The notes: generated by a model not told the origin, from the letters alone. A DNA stretch of 40,319 bases from Mycobacterium colombiense (GCF_001953985.1 NZ_MBEI01000073.1:1-40319); one strand, 5' to 3'; shown: positions 13,947 through 22,453, counted from the first letter of the stretch. Numbers and translations are program-made.

Positions 13947-14426
13947 TCAGCCCGCCGCGCCGGGCACCGGCGGGGCTTGGTGGGTGCGTTCGTATTCGGC
14001 GAGTATGTCGATGCGCCGTTGGTGGCGTTCGGCTTTCGACCACGGCGTGGTCAAGAAGGCGTCGACGATGGCCAGGGCTTCGGCCACGGTGTGCATCCGA
14101 CCGCCGATGCCGATCAGTTGGGCGTTGTTGTGCTCGCGGGCCAGCGTCGCCGTTTCGACGCTCCAGGCCAGGGCGCAGCGGGCGCCGGGCACCTTGTTGG
14201 CCGCGATCTGCTCGCCGTTGCCCGACCCGCCGAGCACGATGCCCAGGCTGTCCGGGTCGGCCACCGTGCGTGTCGCGGCGGCGATGCAGAAGGCGGGGTA
14301 ATCGTCTTCGGCGTCGTAGCTGAAGGCGCCGCAATCGATCGGCTCGTGCCCGGATTTCTTGAGGTGGTCGATGATCTGCTGCTTGAGCTCGAATCCGGCG
14401 TGGTCAGAGCCGAGGTAGACGCGCAT
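13947..14426 (-). CDS. rpiB: Ribose-5-phosphate isomerase B
   Basis: RpiB interconverts ribose-5-phosphate and ribulose-5-phosphate in the pentose phosphate pathway. The 159-aa product begins MRVYLGSDHAGFELKQ and has GIVLGGSGNGEQIAANK, the phosphate-binding loop with the glutamate (E72 here, equivalent to Glu75 of the M. tuberculosis enzyme) that replaces the catalytic cysteine of the E. coli type. ARCALAWS and GGRMHTVAEALAIV complete the signature. M. tuberculosis Rv2465c starts three residues earlier. No strong ribosome-binding site is seen. Confidence 0.95.
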   Translation of the reverse strand: MRVYLGSDHAGFELKQQIIDHLKKSGHEPIDCGAFSYDAEDDYPAFCIAAATRTVADPDSLGIVLGGSGNGEQIAANKVPGARCALAWSVETATLAREHNNAQLIGIGGRMHTVAEALAIVDAFLTTPWSKAERHQRRIDILAEYERTHQAPPVPGAAG

Positions 14427-14495
14427 GCCCGCAATCCTTACACAGCCACCCGCCGGGCCGGCGGCGGCGATCGCAGTGGATCGCCGCCCACCGGT

Positions 14496-15116
14496 CTAGT
14501 CGAATTCGGGCTTCTCGGTGCGGCTGCGCTTGAGCTCGAAGAAGTGCGGATAGGACGCGAAGGTGACCGAGGCGTCCCACAGCTTGCCCGCTTCCTCGCC
14601 GCGCGGAATCTTGGAGAGCACCGGCCCGAAGAACGCCACATCGTTGACGTGGATGGTCGGGGTGCCGACGTCGTCGCCCACCGCGTCCATGCCGGCGTGG
14701 TGGCTCTTGCGCAGCGCCTCGTCGTACTCCTCGCTGTTCGCGGCCTCCGCCAACTCGGCTGGCAGGCCCACGTCGTCGAGCGCCAGCTTGATCACGTCAT
14801 CCAGGTCTTTGTTGCCCTCGTTGTGTATCCGGGTCCCCATCGCGGTGTACAGCGGCGCGAGCACCTCGGCACCGTGGGCCTGCTCGGCGGCGATCGCCAC
14901 CCGCACCGGACCGAACGCCTTCACCATCCGTTCGCGGTATTCCTCGGGCAGGCCTTCGCGGTTTTCGTTGAGCACCGCCAGGCTCATCACGTGGAAGTTC
15001 ACCTCGATGTCGCGAACCTTCTCCACCTCCAGGATCCAGCGCGAGGTGATCCATGCCCACGGACATAGCGGATCGAACCAGAAATCGGCCTTGTTCTTCG
15101 CGGCGGTGTCAGGCAT
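14496..15116 (-). CDS. Rv2466c-type DsbA-fold mycothiol-dependent reductase
   Basis: Rv2466c of M. tuberculosis is a cytoplasmic thioredoxin-fold oxidoreductase that uses mycothiol and reductively activates the prodrug TP053. The 206-aa product here has the DsbA-like layout: FWFDPLCPWAWITSRW at the N-terminus, a helical insert, and GTPTIHVN with the cis-proline. The active site reads C-P-W-A (GCA codon), whereas I recall C-P-W-C for M. tuberculosis. The second thiol is missing, so a monothiol mechanism is expected. ATG at 15114-15116 has GAGAGGA upstream. A SigH-type promoter lies 38-65 bp upstream, fitting the known oxidative-stress induction of Rv2466c. It diverges from pepN. Confidence 0.88.
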   Translation of the reverse strand: MPDTAAKNKADFWFDPLCPWAWITSRWILEVEKVRDIEVNFHVMSLAVLNENREGLPEEYRERMVKAFGPVRVAIAAEQAHGAEVLAPLYTAMGTRIHNEGNKDLDDVIKLALDDVGLPAELAEAANSEEYDEALRKSHHAGMDAVGDDVGTPTIHVNDVAFFGPVLSKIPRGEEAGKLWDASVTFASYPHFFELKRSRTEKPEFD

Positions 15117-15153
15117 GGCGGATCCTCTCGTGAAGTTAAAAGTCTGATCTGCA

Positions 15154-15181
15154 CAACCGTAGGCGTCTGCATCCTGTTCCC
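15154..15181 (-). promoter_or_regulatory. SigH-type promoter of the Rv2466c homologue
   Basis: On the minus strand, GGGAACA (15175-15181), a 16-nt spacer and GGTTG (15154-15158) match the mycobacterial SigH consensus GGGAAYA-N16/17-GTT. Rv2466c is a known SigH-regulon member in M. tuberculosis. The predicted transcript begins about 30 nt before the ATG. Confidence 0.7.
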
Positions 15182-15196
15182 GCTTCGCCCGACCCG

Positions 15197-15209
15197 TAAG
15201 TTGGACACG
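15197..15209 (+). promoter_or_regulatory. Leaderless-type -10 box for pepN
   Basis: TAAGTT (15197-15202) fits TANNNT and lies 6 nt before the GTG at 15209. There is no Shine-Dalgarno sequence, so the mRNA probably starts at the start codon. Confidence 0.55.
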
Positions 15210-17788
15210 TGGCTCTCCCCAATCTCACCCGCGAACAAGCCGTCGAGCGCGCCTCGCTGATCACCGTCGCCAGCTACCAGATCGACCTCGATGTCACCGA
15301 CGGCGCCGGCGCTCCCGGCGAACGGACCTTCCGCTCGATCACCACGGTGGTGTTCGACGCGCTGCCCGGCGCCGACTCGGTCATCGACATCGCCGCCGAC
15401 ACCATCCGCGGCGCCACGCTCAACGGACGCGATCTGGACGTCTCCGGGTACGACGAGTCGACCGGCATCCCCCTGCCCGGGCTGGCCGACCGCAACGTGG
15501 TCGTGGTCGACGCGGACTGCCTCTACTCCAACACCGGTGAGGGTCTGCATCGGTTCGTCGACCCGGTCGACAACGAGACCTACCTGTACTCGCAGTTCGA
15601 AACCGCCGACGCCAAGCGCATGTTCGCCTGCTTCGACCAGCCCGACATGAAGGCGACGTTCGACGTGCGGGTGACCGCGCCCGCGCACTGGAAGGTGATC
15701 TCCAACGGCGCGACGGTGTCGGTGAACGACGGCCTGCACACCTTCGCCACCACGCCGCGGATGAGCACCTATCTGGTCGCCTTGATCGCCGGCCCCTACG
15801 CCGAGTGGAACGACTCCTACACCGACGAGCACGGCGAGATCCCGCTGGGCATCTTCTGCCGGTCCTCGCTGGCCAAACACATGGACGCCGACCGGCTGTT
15901 CACCCAGACCAAGCAGGGATTCGGTTTCTACCACAAGAACTTTGGCCTGCCCTACGCGTTCGGGAAATACGATCAGCTGTTCGTCCCCGAATTCAACGCC
16001 GGCGCTATGGAAAACGCCGGCGCGGTGACGTTCCTCGAGGACTACGTGTTCCGCAGCAAGGTCACCCGAGCTTCCTATGAGCGGCGCGCCGAGACCGTGC
16101 TCCACGAGATGGCGCACATGTGGTTCGGCGACCTGGTCACCATGGCCTGGTGGGACGACCTGTGGCTGAACGAGTCGTTCGCCACCTTCGCTTCGGTGCT
16201 ATGCCAAAGCGAGGCAACCGAATTCACCGAGGCCTGGACGACTTTCGCGACGGTCGAGAAGTCGTGGGCCTACCGCCAGGATCAGCTGCCGTCCACGCAT
16301 CCGATCGCCGCCGACATCCCCGACCTGGAAGCGGTCGAGGTGAACTTCGACGGCATCACCTACGCCAAGGGCGCCTCGGTGCTCAAGCAGTTGGTCGCCT
16401 ATGTCGGGCTGGAGCACTTTTTGGCCGGGCTGCGCGATTACTTCCGCGCGCACGCCTTCGGCAACGCCACGTTCGACGATCTGGTCGCCGCGCTGGAGCA
16501 GGCGTCCGGGCGTGACCTGTCCGACTGGGGTCAGCAGTGGCTGAAGACGACCGGGCTGAACACGCTGCGCCCCGAGTTCGACGTCGACGCCGACGGCAAG
16601 TTCACCCGGTTCGCGGTGACCCAGAGCGGCGCCGCCCCGGGCGCCGGCGAGACCCGCGTGCACCGGCTGGCGGTCGGGATCTACGACGACGACGGGACCG
16701 GGAAGCTGGTGCGGGTCCACCGCGAGGAACTCGACGTCGAGGGTCCCGTCACGGAAGTCCCTGCGCTGGTTGGTGTTTCGCGGGGCCAGCTGGTGCTGGT
16801 CAACGACGACGACCTCACGTACTGCTCGTTACGGCTGGACGTCGACTCGCTGCGCACCGCGCTGGAGCGCATCGCCGACATCGCCGAGCCGCTGCCGCGC
16901 TCGCTGGTCTGGTCGGCCGCCTGGGAGATGACGCGCGAGGCCGAACTGCGGGCCCGCGACTTCGTGGCACTGGTGACGGGCGGCGTGCACGCCGAATCCG
17001 AGGTCGGCGTGGCGCAGCGGCTGCTGCTGCAGGCCCAGACGGCGCTGACGTCGTACGCCGAGCAGGGCTGGGCGTACGAGCACGGCTGGCCGCAGTTCGC
17101 CGACCGGCTGCTGGAGTTGGCGCGCGGCGCGCAGCCCGGCTCGGATCACCAGCTCGCGTTCGTCAACACGCTGTGCTCGTCGGTGCTGTCGGCCCGCCAT
17201 ATCGAAACGCTGGCGGACCTGCTGGACCGCGACCCCACCGAGCTGGGGCTGGCCGGCCTCGAAGTCGACACGGACCTGCGGTGGCGGATCGTGACGGCGC
17301 TGGCCACCGCCGGCAGTGTCGACGCCGACGGGCCCGCGACACCGTTCATCGATGCCGAGATCCAGCGCGACCCGACCGCCGCCGGCAAGCGGCACGGCGC
17401 CCAGGCCGCGACGGCGCGACCGCAGCTGCAGGTCAAGGAGGCGGCCTGGACGACGGTGGTCGAGGACGACACCCTGGCCAACATCACCGCCCGCTCCATC
17501 ATCGGGGGCATCGCCCCGCCCGGGCAGGCCGAATTGCTCAAGCCGTTTACCGAGCGCTATTTCGAGGCGATCTCAGGGGTCTGGGCGCGCCGGTCCAGCG
17601 AGGTGGCCCAGACGGTGGTGATCGGCCTCTACCCGCACTGGGACATCAGTGAGGACGGCGTCGCCGCCGCGGACAAGTTTCTGTCCGACCCGGAGGTGCC
17701 GGCGGCGTTGCGACGCCTGGTGCTCGAGGGCCAGGCCGGGGTGAAGCGTTCGTTGCGCGCGCGCCGATTCGACGCCGACGGGGGCTGA
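15209..17788 (+). CDS. pepN: Aminopeptidase N (M1 zinc metallopeptidase)
   Basis: PepN removes N-terminal residues from peptides in the cytoplasm, the last step of protein turnover after Clp proteolysis. The 859-aa product (861 in Rv2467) has the exopeptidase motif GAMEN at residues 265-269, the zinc site H299-E-x-x-H303 with the third ligand E322 in LWLNESFA, and the catalytic tyrosine region GITYAKGASVLKQL. The N-terminal beta domain (FETADAKRMFACFDQPDMKA) and the C-terminal helical ERAP1-like domain are both present. GTG at 15209 is the start, with the promoter arrangement pointing to a leaderless mRNA. It ends 12 bp from the converging DUF5130 gene. Confidence 0.96.
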   Translation: MALPNLTREQAVERASLITVASYQIDLDVTDGAGAPGERTFRSITTVVFDALPGADSVIDIAADTIRGATLNGRDLDVSGYDESTGIPLPGLADRNVVVVDADCLYSNTGEGLHRFVDPVDNETYLYSQFETADAKRMFACFDQPDMKATFDVRVTAPAHWKVISNGATVSVNDGLHTFATTPRMSTYLVALIAGPYAEWNDSYTDEHGEIPLGIFCRSSLAKHMDADRLFTQTKQGFGFYHKNFGLPYAFGKYDQLFVPEFNAGAMENAGAVTFLEDYVFRSKVTRASYERRAETVLHEMAHMWFGDLVTMAWWDDLWLNESFATFASVLCQSEATEFTEAWTTFATVEKSWAYRQDQLPSTHPIAADIPDLEAVEVNFDGITYAKGASVLKQLVAYVGLEHFLAGLRDYFRAHAFGNATFDDLVAALEQASGRDLSDWGQQWLKTTGLNTLRPEFDVDADGKFTRFAVTQSGAAPGAGETRVHRLAVGIYDDDGTGKLVRVHREELDVEGPVTEVPALVGVSRGQLVLVNDDDLTYCSLRLDVDSLRTALERIADIAEPLPRSLVWSAAWEMTREAELRARDFVALVTGGVHAESEVGVAQRLLLQAQTALTSYAEQGWAYEHGWPQFADRLLELARGAQPGSDHQLAFVNTLCSSVLSARHIETLADLLDRDPTELGLAGLEVDTDLRWRIVTALATAGSVDADGPATPFIDAEIQRDPTAAGKRHGAQAATARPQLQVKEAAWTTVVEDDTLANITARSIIGGIAPPGQAELLKPFTERYFEAISGVWARRSSEVAQTVVIGLYPHWDISEDGVAAADKFLSDPEVPAALRRLVLEGQAGVKRSLRARRFDADGG

Positions 17789-17800
17789 GCCCCACGAAGC

Positions 17801-18268
17801 TCAGGCGCGCGAAATCCCGGCGCTCAGCACGCGGATCGCGCTGACCAGGCCGTCGACCAAGTCTCCCCGCTCGAACGCCGAGGACGCGGCGGCCACACCC
17901 AGCGGTGCCGCCGACTCGGCGCCGCGGCCGCGAACCTGCGTGCCGTACACCACCTCGATGACCTTCTGGTCGGGTGAGACGGCCAGCAGCACCGCGTTGT
18001 CCGGCGTCGGCACGTCGGCCAGGATCGCGCGGGCCCGCGCGGCGGTGTCGCTGCCCAGGTCGCCCAGGTAGATCGCGAAGCGCGTCTTGGACGCCCGGGA
18101 GCCGAACTTCAGCGCATCATCGATGGCGACCAGGTCTTTGGTCGAAAACGGGAAATGCACCGACAGCTCGCCGGGCTCGGTGACACCGGAGATCCGTCCG
18201 CTGGTGGTGATGACCGAGCCGTGCGGCAGCTCGGTGGGTTCCCTCGTCGCTACCTCACCACGTGCCAC
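17801..18268 (-). CDS. DUF5130-type protein (Rv2468c homologue)
   Basis: A conserved mycobacterial protein of about 155 aa with no assigned enzymatic role. The middle (FSTKDLVAIDDALKFGSRAS, RFAIYLGDLG, ARARAILADVP) resembles the TPM/DUF5130 fold, in which a conserved acidic/hydrophobic core is followed by DNAVLLAVSPDQKVIEVVYG. There is no signal peptide. GTG at 18266-18268 is preferred because GGAGG lies 8 nt upstream; another in-frame GTG at 18277 overlaps that ribosome-binding site. The gene overlaps the end of the upstream ctaJ-like gene by 14 bp, so translation is probably coupled and the products may share a role at the cytochrome oxidase. Confidence 0.8.
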   Translation of the reverse strand: MARGEVATREPTELPHGSVITTSGRISGVTEPGELSVHFPFSTKDLVAIDDALKFGSRASKTRFAIYLGDLGSDTAARARAILADVPTPDNAVLLAVSPDQKVIEVVYGTQVRGRGAESAAPLGVAAASSAFERGDLVDGLVSAIRVLSAGISRA

Positions 18269-18491
18269 TGGCGCCACCTCCGACTGAGAATTCCGACGTG
18301 CCGTGCCCGCCGTGGGCGTGGCCGACGTCTTCGCCGGTGGCGGCCCACAGGATCGGCGGATGCGTCCACTTCTCGCCCAACTTGTAGGCCGCTGGGTGCG
18401 GTCCCTTGCGGGACCAGATCAGCACCGACAGCAAAACCACCAGCAACAGCGGGATTCCGACGATGAACAGATGGACATGCATAGGACTCAC
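18255..18491 (-). CDS. ctaJ: Small membrane protein, probable aa3 cytochrome oxidase subunit CtaJ
   Basis: The 78-aa product has one transmembrane helix near the N-terminus (VHLFIVGIPLLLVVLLSVLIW), then a soluble tail with KLGEKWTHPPILWAATGED and a Gly/His-rich end (GHAHGGHGTSEFSVGGG). Single-helix subunits encoded at this locus, next to the Rv2468c homologue, were found in the mycobacterial bc1-aa3 supercomplex structures, and I believe this family is CtaJ; the letter rests on memory. GTG at 18489-18491 follows a TANNNT box by 7 nt, so it may be leaderless. It overlaps the DUF5130 gene. Confidence 0.6.
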   Translation of the reverse strand: MSPMHVHLFIVGIPLLLVVLLSVLIWSRKGPHPAAYKLGEKWTHPPILWAATGEDVGHAHGGHGTSEFSVGGGASGTW

Positions 18492-18498
18492 GACGCAA

Positions 18499-18504
18499 AC
18501 CGTA
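18499..18504 (-). promoter_or_regulatory. Leaderless-type -10 box for the ctaJ-DUF5130 pair
   Basis: Minus-strand TACGGT (TANNNT) is separated by 7 nt from the ctaJ GTG at 18491. No Shine-Dalgarno sequence precedes the codon. Confidence 0.45.
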
Positions 18505-18549
18505 TCCCACGAAGCGAACTACCGGCGCGACCGGACACCAGATTGGTGA

Positions 18550-19197
18550 TCAGGCCGCGCCCTCACCGAGATACCGGGCCCAGGCCGGATCCAGTTCCTT
18601 GACCGTCGACAGCAGCCGCCAGTGCTGCCCGGTCGGCGGCAGCGGCGGGCGGCGCAGCGCCCAGCCGAGTTCGCTGAGCAGCTTGTCGCCCTTGCGGTGG
18701 TTGCAGGTCGAGCAGCACGCGACGCAGTTCTCCCAGGAATGGTCGCCGCCGCGGCTGCGGGGCAGCACGTGGTCGACGGTGTCCGCCTTCGCCCCGCAGT
18801 AGGCGCAGCAGAACCGGTCGCGATGCATCAGCGCGGCGCGCGTCATCGGGACGCGCGCCCGGTACGGGACGCGGACGTAGGACCGCAGCTGGATCACCGA
18901 CGGCACCACGATCGAGCTGGTCGCCGAGTGGATGACGGGGCCGGCCGGGTCGTGGTGGACGACGTCGGCCTTTCCGCAGATCACCATCACAATCGCGCGG
19001 CGCATCGGCAGCGCGGTCAGCGGCTCGTAGGTGGAATTCAGCAGCAGGACCCGCCGTCGACTCCAGATGGACGCGCCCTCGGGGCGTGCGGACGGATGGA
19101 TCTCAACGCTATGCAGCGACGACGCGGTTGCGGGTCCGGTCAACCCTGCCGCGGCTACCTGACTGCGGTGGCTGCGGCGTTTTTTGCCCTGCGCCAT
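18550..19197 (-). CDS. HNH endonuclease family protein (Rv2469c homologue)
   Basis: The 215-aa product carries a complete HNH module: CCAYCGAKADTVDHVLPRSR with the first CxxC, the catalytic His in VDHVLPRSRGG, HSWENCVA, then CSTCNHRKGDK with the second CxxC for the structural zinc. A basic N-terminus (AQGKKRRSHRSQ) could bind nucleic acid. HNH proteins of this standalone chromosomal type are conserved in mycobacteria, but their target is not known to me. ATG at 19195-19197 is chosen for the ribosome-binding site GGAGGATCT; an open frame continues to 19356 without family support. Confidence 0.9.
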   Translation of the reverse strand: MAQGKKRRSHRSQVAAAGLTGPATASSLHSVEIHPSARPEGASIWSRRRVLLLNSTYEPLTALPMRRAIVMVICGKADVVHHDPAGPVIHSATSSIVVPSVIQLRSYVRVPYRARVPMTRAALMHRDRFCCAYCGAKADTVDHVLPRSRGGDHSWENCVACCSTCNHRKGDKLLSELGWALRRPPLPPTGQHWRLLSTVKELDPAWARYLGEGAA

Positions 19198-19340
19198 AGA
19201 TCCTCCGCGAACAGTCCACCATGATTCGCCGCCAATCGCACCCCTATTGCAGGTGAACGCCGTGTCGATCCGATGAACACCCGGCATGGGGTCGGGCCGC
19301 CTCCGGTGGCCATCGCGAGGATGCACCACAATGGACGGCG

Positions 19341-19736
19341 ATGGATCAGGTAGCACAGTCCTTCTACGACGCGGTCGGCGGCGCCGAGACTTTCCACGCG
19401 ATCGTCGCGCGCTTTTACGCCCAGGTTCCCGAAGACGAGATCCTGCGTGAGCTGTATCCGCTCGACGACCTCGAGGGCGCCGAAGAACGCCTGCGGATGT
19501 TCCTCGAGCAGTACTGGGGCGGCCCGCGCACCTACTCCGACCGGCGCGGACACCCCCGGCTGCGGATGCGTCACGTGCCGTTCCGGATCACTCCCCTGGC
19601 GCGTGACGCGTGGCTGCGGTGCATGCACACGGCCGTCGCGTCCATCGATTCGCAGACGCTCGACGATGAGCACCGCCGCGAGTTGCTCAACTACCTGGAA
19701 ATGGCTGCCGACTCACTGGTCAACTCGCCCTTCTAG
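19341..19736 (+). CDS. glbO: Truncated haemoglobin O
   Basis: GlbO is a group II truncated haemoglobin that binds oxygen tightly and is linked to respiration and redox chemistry at the membrane. The 131-aa product keeps the key residues: proximal histidine H78 in RMRHVPFR, Trp G8 (W91) in RDAWLRCMH, and the tyrosines of the distal pocket (Y26 and Y39, numbers shifted by 3 from M. tuberculosis). The sequence FLEQYWGGPRTYS is typical. The N-terminus is three residues longer than Rv2470. It is followed by aglA at 25 bp. Confidence 0.95.
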   Translation: MDQVAQSFYDAVGGAETFHAIVARFYAQVPEDEILRELYPLDDLEGAEERLRMFLEQYWGGPRTYSDRRGHPRLRMRHVPFRITPLARDAWLRCMHTAVASIDSQTLDDEHRRELLNYLEMAADSLVNSPF

Positions 19737-19761
19737 ATACCTCGCAACCGAACGGAGCACT

Positions 19762-21327
19762 ATGAGCCCCGCAGCATGGTGGTCGAACGCGGTCTTTTAT
19801 CAGGTCTATCCACGATCGTTCGCCGACAGCAACGGCGACGGTGTCGGCGACATCGACGGAATCGTTGCCCATCTGGACCACGTGGAGCGGCTGGGTGCGG
19901 ACGCGATCTGGCTCAGCCCGGTCACCGTCTCGCCGATGGCCGACCATGGCTACGACGTCGCCGACCCGCGGGACATCGACCCGCTGTTCGGCGGAATGTC
20001 GGCCATTGACCGGCTGATTGCGGCGGCGCACCAGCGGGGCATCAAGATCACCATGGACGTGGTGCCCAACCACACCAGCTCCGCGCACCCCTGGTTCCAG
20101 GCCGCGCTGGCCGCCGGTCCGGGCACCGACGCCCGGGAGCGATACCACTTCCGCGACGGCAGAGGGCCCGGCGGGGCGCTGCCGCCCAACAATTGGACGT
20201 CGGTCTTCGGCGGCTCGGCCTGGACGCGGGTGGTCGAGCCCGACGGCAATCCCGGGCAGTACTACCTGCACCTCTTCGACACCGAGCAGCCGGACCTGAA
20301 CTGGGAGAACCCCGAGGTCTTCGATGACTTCGCGAAGTCGCTGCGGTTTTGGCTGGACCGTGGGGTGGATGGGTTCCGCATCGACGTGGCGCACGGGATG
20401 GCCAAGCCGCCCGGCCTGCCCGACGCCAGGGAAGACGCCAAGGTGCTGTCGCACAGCGACGACGACCCGCGTTTCAACCAACCCGCCGTGCACGACATCC
20501 ACCGCAAGATCCGCAAGATCGTCGACGAGTATCCCGGGGCGGTGACCATCGGCGAGGTGTGGGTGATGGACAACCTGCTCTGGGCCGAGTACCTGCGGCC
20601 CGACGAACTGCACCTCGGCTTCAATTTCCGGCTGACCAAGATCGACTTCGACGCCGACGAAATCCGTGACGCCATCGAGAACTCGCTTGCGGCCACCGCG
20701 ATCTATGACGCCGTCCCGACCTGGACGCTGTCCAACCACGACGTGGACCGCGAGGTCACCCGCTACGGTGGCGGCGACATCGGGCTGCGCAGGGCCCGGG
20801 CCATGGCGATGGCGATGCTCGCCCTGCCGGGCACGGTGTTCATCTACAACGGTGAAGAGCTCGGGCTGCCCGACGTGCTGGACCTGCCCGAGGAGGTGCT
20901 GCAGGACCCGACCTGGGAACGGTCCGGGCACACCGAGCGTGGCCGGGACAAGTGCCGGGTGCCGCTGCCGTGGTCGGGCGAGGAGCCCCCGTTCGGGTTC
21001 TCGTCCTCACCCGACACCTGGTTACCGATGCCGAAGGACTGGGCGGCGCTGACCGTCGAGAAGCAGAGCGGCGATCCCGACTCCACCCTGTCGTTCTTCC
21101 AGCGGGCACTCGAATTGCGCAGGCGCCGTGTGGAATTCGACGGCGACACGATCGAGTGGCTGGACGCGTCCGGCGATGCGGTGATCTTCCGGCGCCCCGG
21201 TGGGCTGATCTGCGCGCTCAACAGCGGCGAATCGCCGGTGCCGCTGCCCGCCGGCGAGCTGATCCTGGCGAGCGTGCCGCTGCTGGAGGGCCAACTGCCA
21301 CCGGATTCGGCGGCCTGGCTGGCGTAG
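19762..21327 (+). CDS. aglA: Alpha-glucosidase (GH13)
   Basis: A GH13 alpha-amylase-family hydrolase, probably releasing glucose from alpha-glucosides such as maltose or related oligosaccharides. The 521-aa product shows the four GH13 regions: DVVPNHTS, GFRIDVAHG (catalytic Asp nucleophile), TIGEVWV (acid/base Glu) and LSNHDV. The start WWSNAVFYQVYPRSFADSNGDGVGD is the usual N-terminus, so ATG at 19762 (ACGGAGC upstream) is right; the same open frame extends upstream through glbO in another phase. M. tuberculosis AglA (Rv2471) is about 546 aa. Confidence 0.93.
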   Translation: MSPAAWWSNAVFYQVYPRSFADSNGDGVGDIDGIVAHLDHVERLGADAIWLSPVTVSPMADHGYDVADPRDIDPLFGGMSAIDRLIAAAHQRGIKITMDVVPNHTSSAHPWFQAALAAGPGTDARERYHFRDGRGPGGALPPNNWTSVFGGSAWTRVVEPDGNPGQYYLHLFDTEQPDLNWENPEVFDDFAKSLRFWLDRGVDGFRIDVAHGMAKPPGLPDAREDAKVLSHSDDDPRFNQPAVHDIHRKIRKIVDEYPGAVTIGEVWVMDNLLWAEYLRPDELHLGFNFRLTKIDFDADEIRDAIENSLAATAIYDAVPTWTLSNHDVDREVTRYGGGDIGLRRARAMAMAMLALPGTVFIYNGEELGLPDVLDLPEEVLQDPTWERSGHTERGRDKCRVPLPWSGEEPPFGFSSSPDTWLPMPKDWAALTVEKQSGDPDSTLSFFQRALELRRRRVEFDGDTIEWLDASGDAVIFRRPGGLICALNSGESPVPLPAGELILASVPLLEGQLPPDSAAWLA

Positions 21328-21384
21328 CCGGTTCGGGGTCGCGCCGCCCCGTCACGGCGAGCATTTCGCGGCGGACTGATCTAT

Positions 21385-22431
21385 ATGTGGTGCATGGCTT
21401 CCTACGAGTGGACAGTGATCGGTGCCGGACCCGCGGGCATCGCCGCGGTGGGAAGGCTGCTGGATCACGGAGTCGCGGGCGAACGGATCGCCTGGGTAGA
21501 TCCGGCCTTCGCCGCCGGCGACATCGGCCAGAAATGGCGGTCGGTCTCGAGCAACACCCACGTCGGGCTCTTCCTCGAATACTTCAACGGCTCCAAGGCA
21601 TTTCGCTTCGCCGAGGCGCCACCCACGCCGCTCAAGGAGATCGATCCGCAAGAGACCTGTGCGCTGGGCCTGGTCGCCGAACCCCTGGTGTGGATCACCG
21701 AGCAGCTGCGTGAGCAGGTCGACGCCATCACCACGACCGCCACCGCACTGTTCCTGGAGAACAGGCGGTGGCGGGTTCAGACGGAGCGACGCGACATTTT
21801 TTCCACGAACGTGATCCTGGCCGTCGGCGCAGATCCCAAAAAACTCAGCCACCCCGGTCTCGACGAGATCGGGGTCCAGGTCGCCCTGGACCCCGAGAAG
21901 CTGGCCTCAGAACCACTCGAGGGCGCGACGGTCGCCGTATTCGGCTCGTCGCACTCGTCGATGATCGTGCTGCCGAACCTGCTGCGTCATCCCGTCAAAC
22001 GCATCATCAATTTCTACCAAAGCCCACTGAAATACGCTGTCTATCTGGATGATTGGATCCTGTTTGACGACACGGGGCTGAAGGGCCGGGCGGCCGTCTG
22101 GGCGCGGGAGAACATCGACGGGGTGCTGCCCGACCGCCTGGAGAGGTGCTGGGTGTCGAGCCCGGAATTCGCCGAGAAATTGGCGCAGTGCGACCGCGTC
22201 GTCTACACCGTCGGCTTCGAACGCAGGAAGTTGCCCGAGACCCCGCAGTGGGGGCAGCTGGACTACAACCGCACCAACGGAATCCTGGCCCCCGGACTGT
22301 TCGGGGTGGGCATCGCGTTCCCTCAGTACGCCGAAGACCCGTACGGGTACGGCCAGTTTCGCGTGGGCCTGAAGAAATTCATGGACCATCTGGACGCCGT
22401 GCTGCCGCTGTGGCTGCTCTACGGCCCCTGA
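21385..22431 (+). CDS. FAD-dependent NAD(P)-binding oxidoreductase, function unknown
   Basis: The 348-aa product starts YEWTVIGAGPAGIAAVGRLL, a classic dinucleotide-binding GxGxxG fingerprint for FAD, followed by QKWRSVSSNTHVGLFLEYFN and a second Rossmann-like motif ATVAVFGSSHSSMIVLPNLL near residue 190, where the usual GxGxxG is GSSHSS. The C-terminal part has TVGFERRKLPETPQW and GVGIAFPQYAEDPYGYGQFR, resembling the FAD-contacting end of flavin-dependent monooxygenases. The substrate is unknown. ATG at 21385 or 21394 could start it; neither has a clear ribosome-binding site. H37Rv has Rv2472/Rv2473 at this position, not this gene, so it may be a lineage-specific acquisition. No mobile element borders it. 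Confidence 0.75.
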   Translation: MWCMASYEWTVIGAGPAGIAAVGRLLDHGVAGERIAWVDPAFAAGDIGQKWRSVSSNTHVGLFLEYFNGSKAFRFAEAPPTPLKEIDPQETCALGLVAEPLVWITEQLREQVDAITTTATALFLENRRWRVQTERRDIFSTNVILAVGADPKKLSHPGLDEIGVQVALDPEKLASEPLEGATVAVFGSSHSSMIVLPNLLRHPVKRIINFYQSPLKYAVYLDDWILFDDTGLKGRAAVWARENIDGVLPDRLERCWVSSPEFAEKLAQCDRVVYTVGFERRKLPETPQWGQLDYNRTNGILAPGLFGVGIAFPQYAEDPYGYGQFRVGLKKFMDHLDAVLPLWLLYGP

Positions 22432-22437
22432 GCTGCG

Positions 22438-22453
22438 CGACCGAACCCGGTCG
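22438..22453. terminator. Short convergent hairpin
   Basis: CGACCG-AACC-CGGTCG, a 6-bp stem with a 4-nt loop, lies between the converging FAD oxidoreductase and Rv2474c-like genes. There is no T tract; it is a weak terminator candidate. Confidence 0.3.

Noticed and set aside
19447..19761. 315-bp N-terminal extension of AglA
   Set aside because: This stretch is the glbO gene in another frame; the GH13 start is at 19762.
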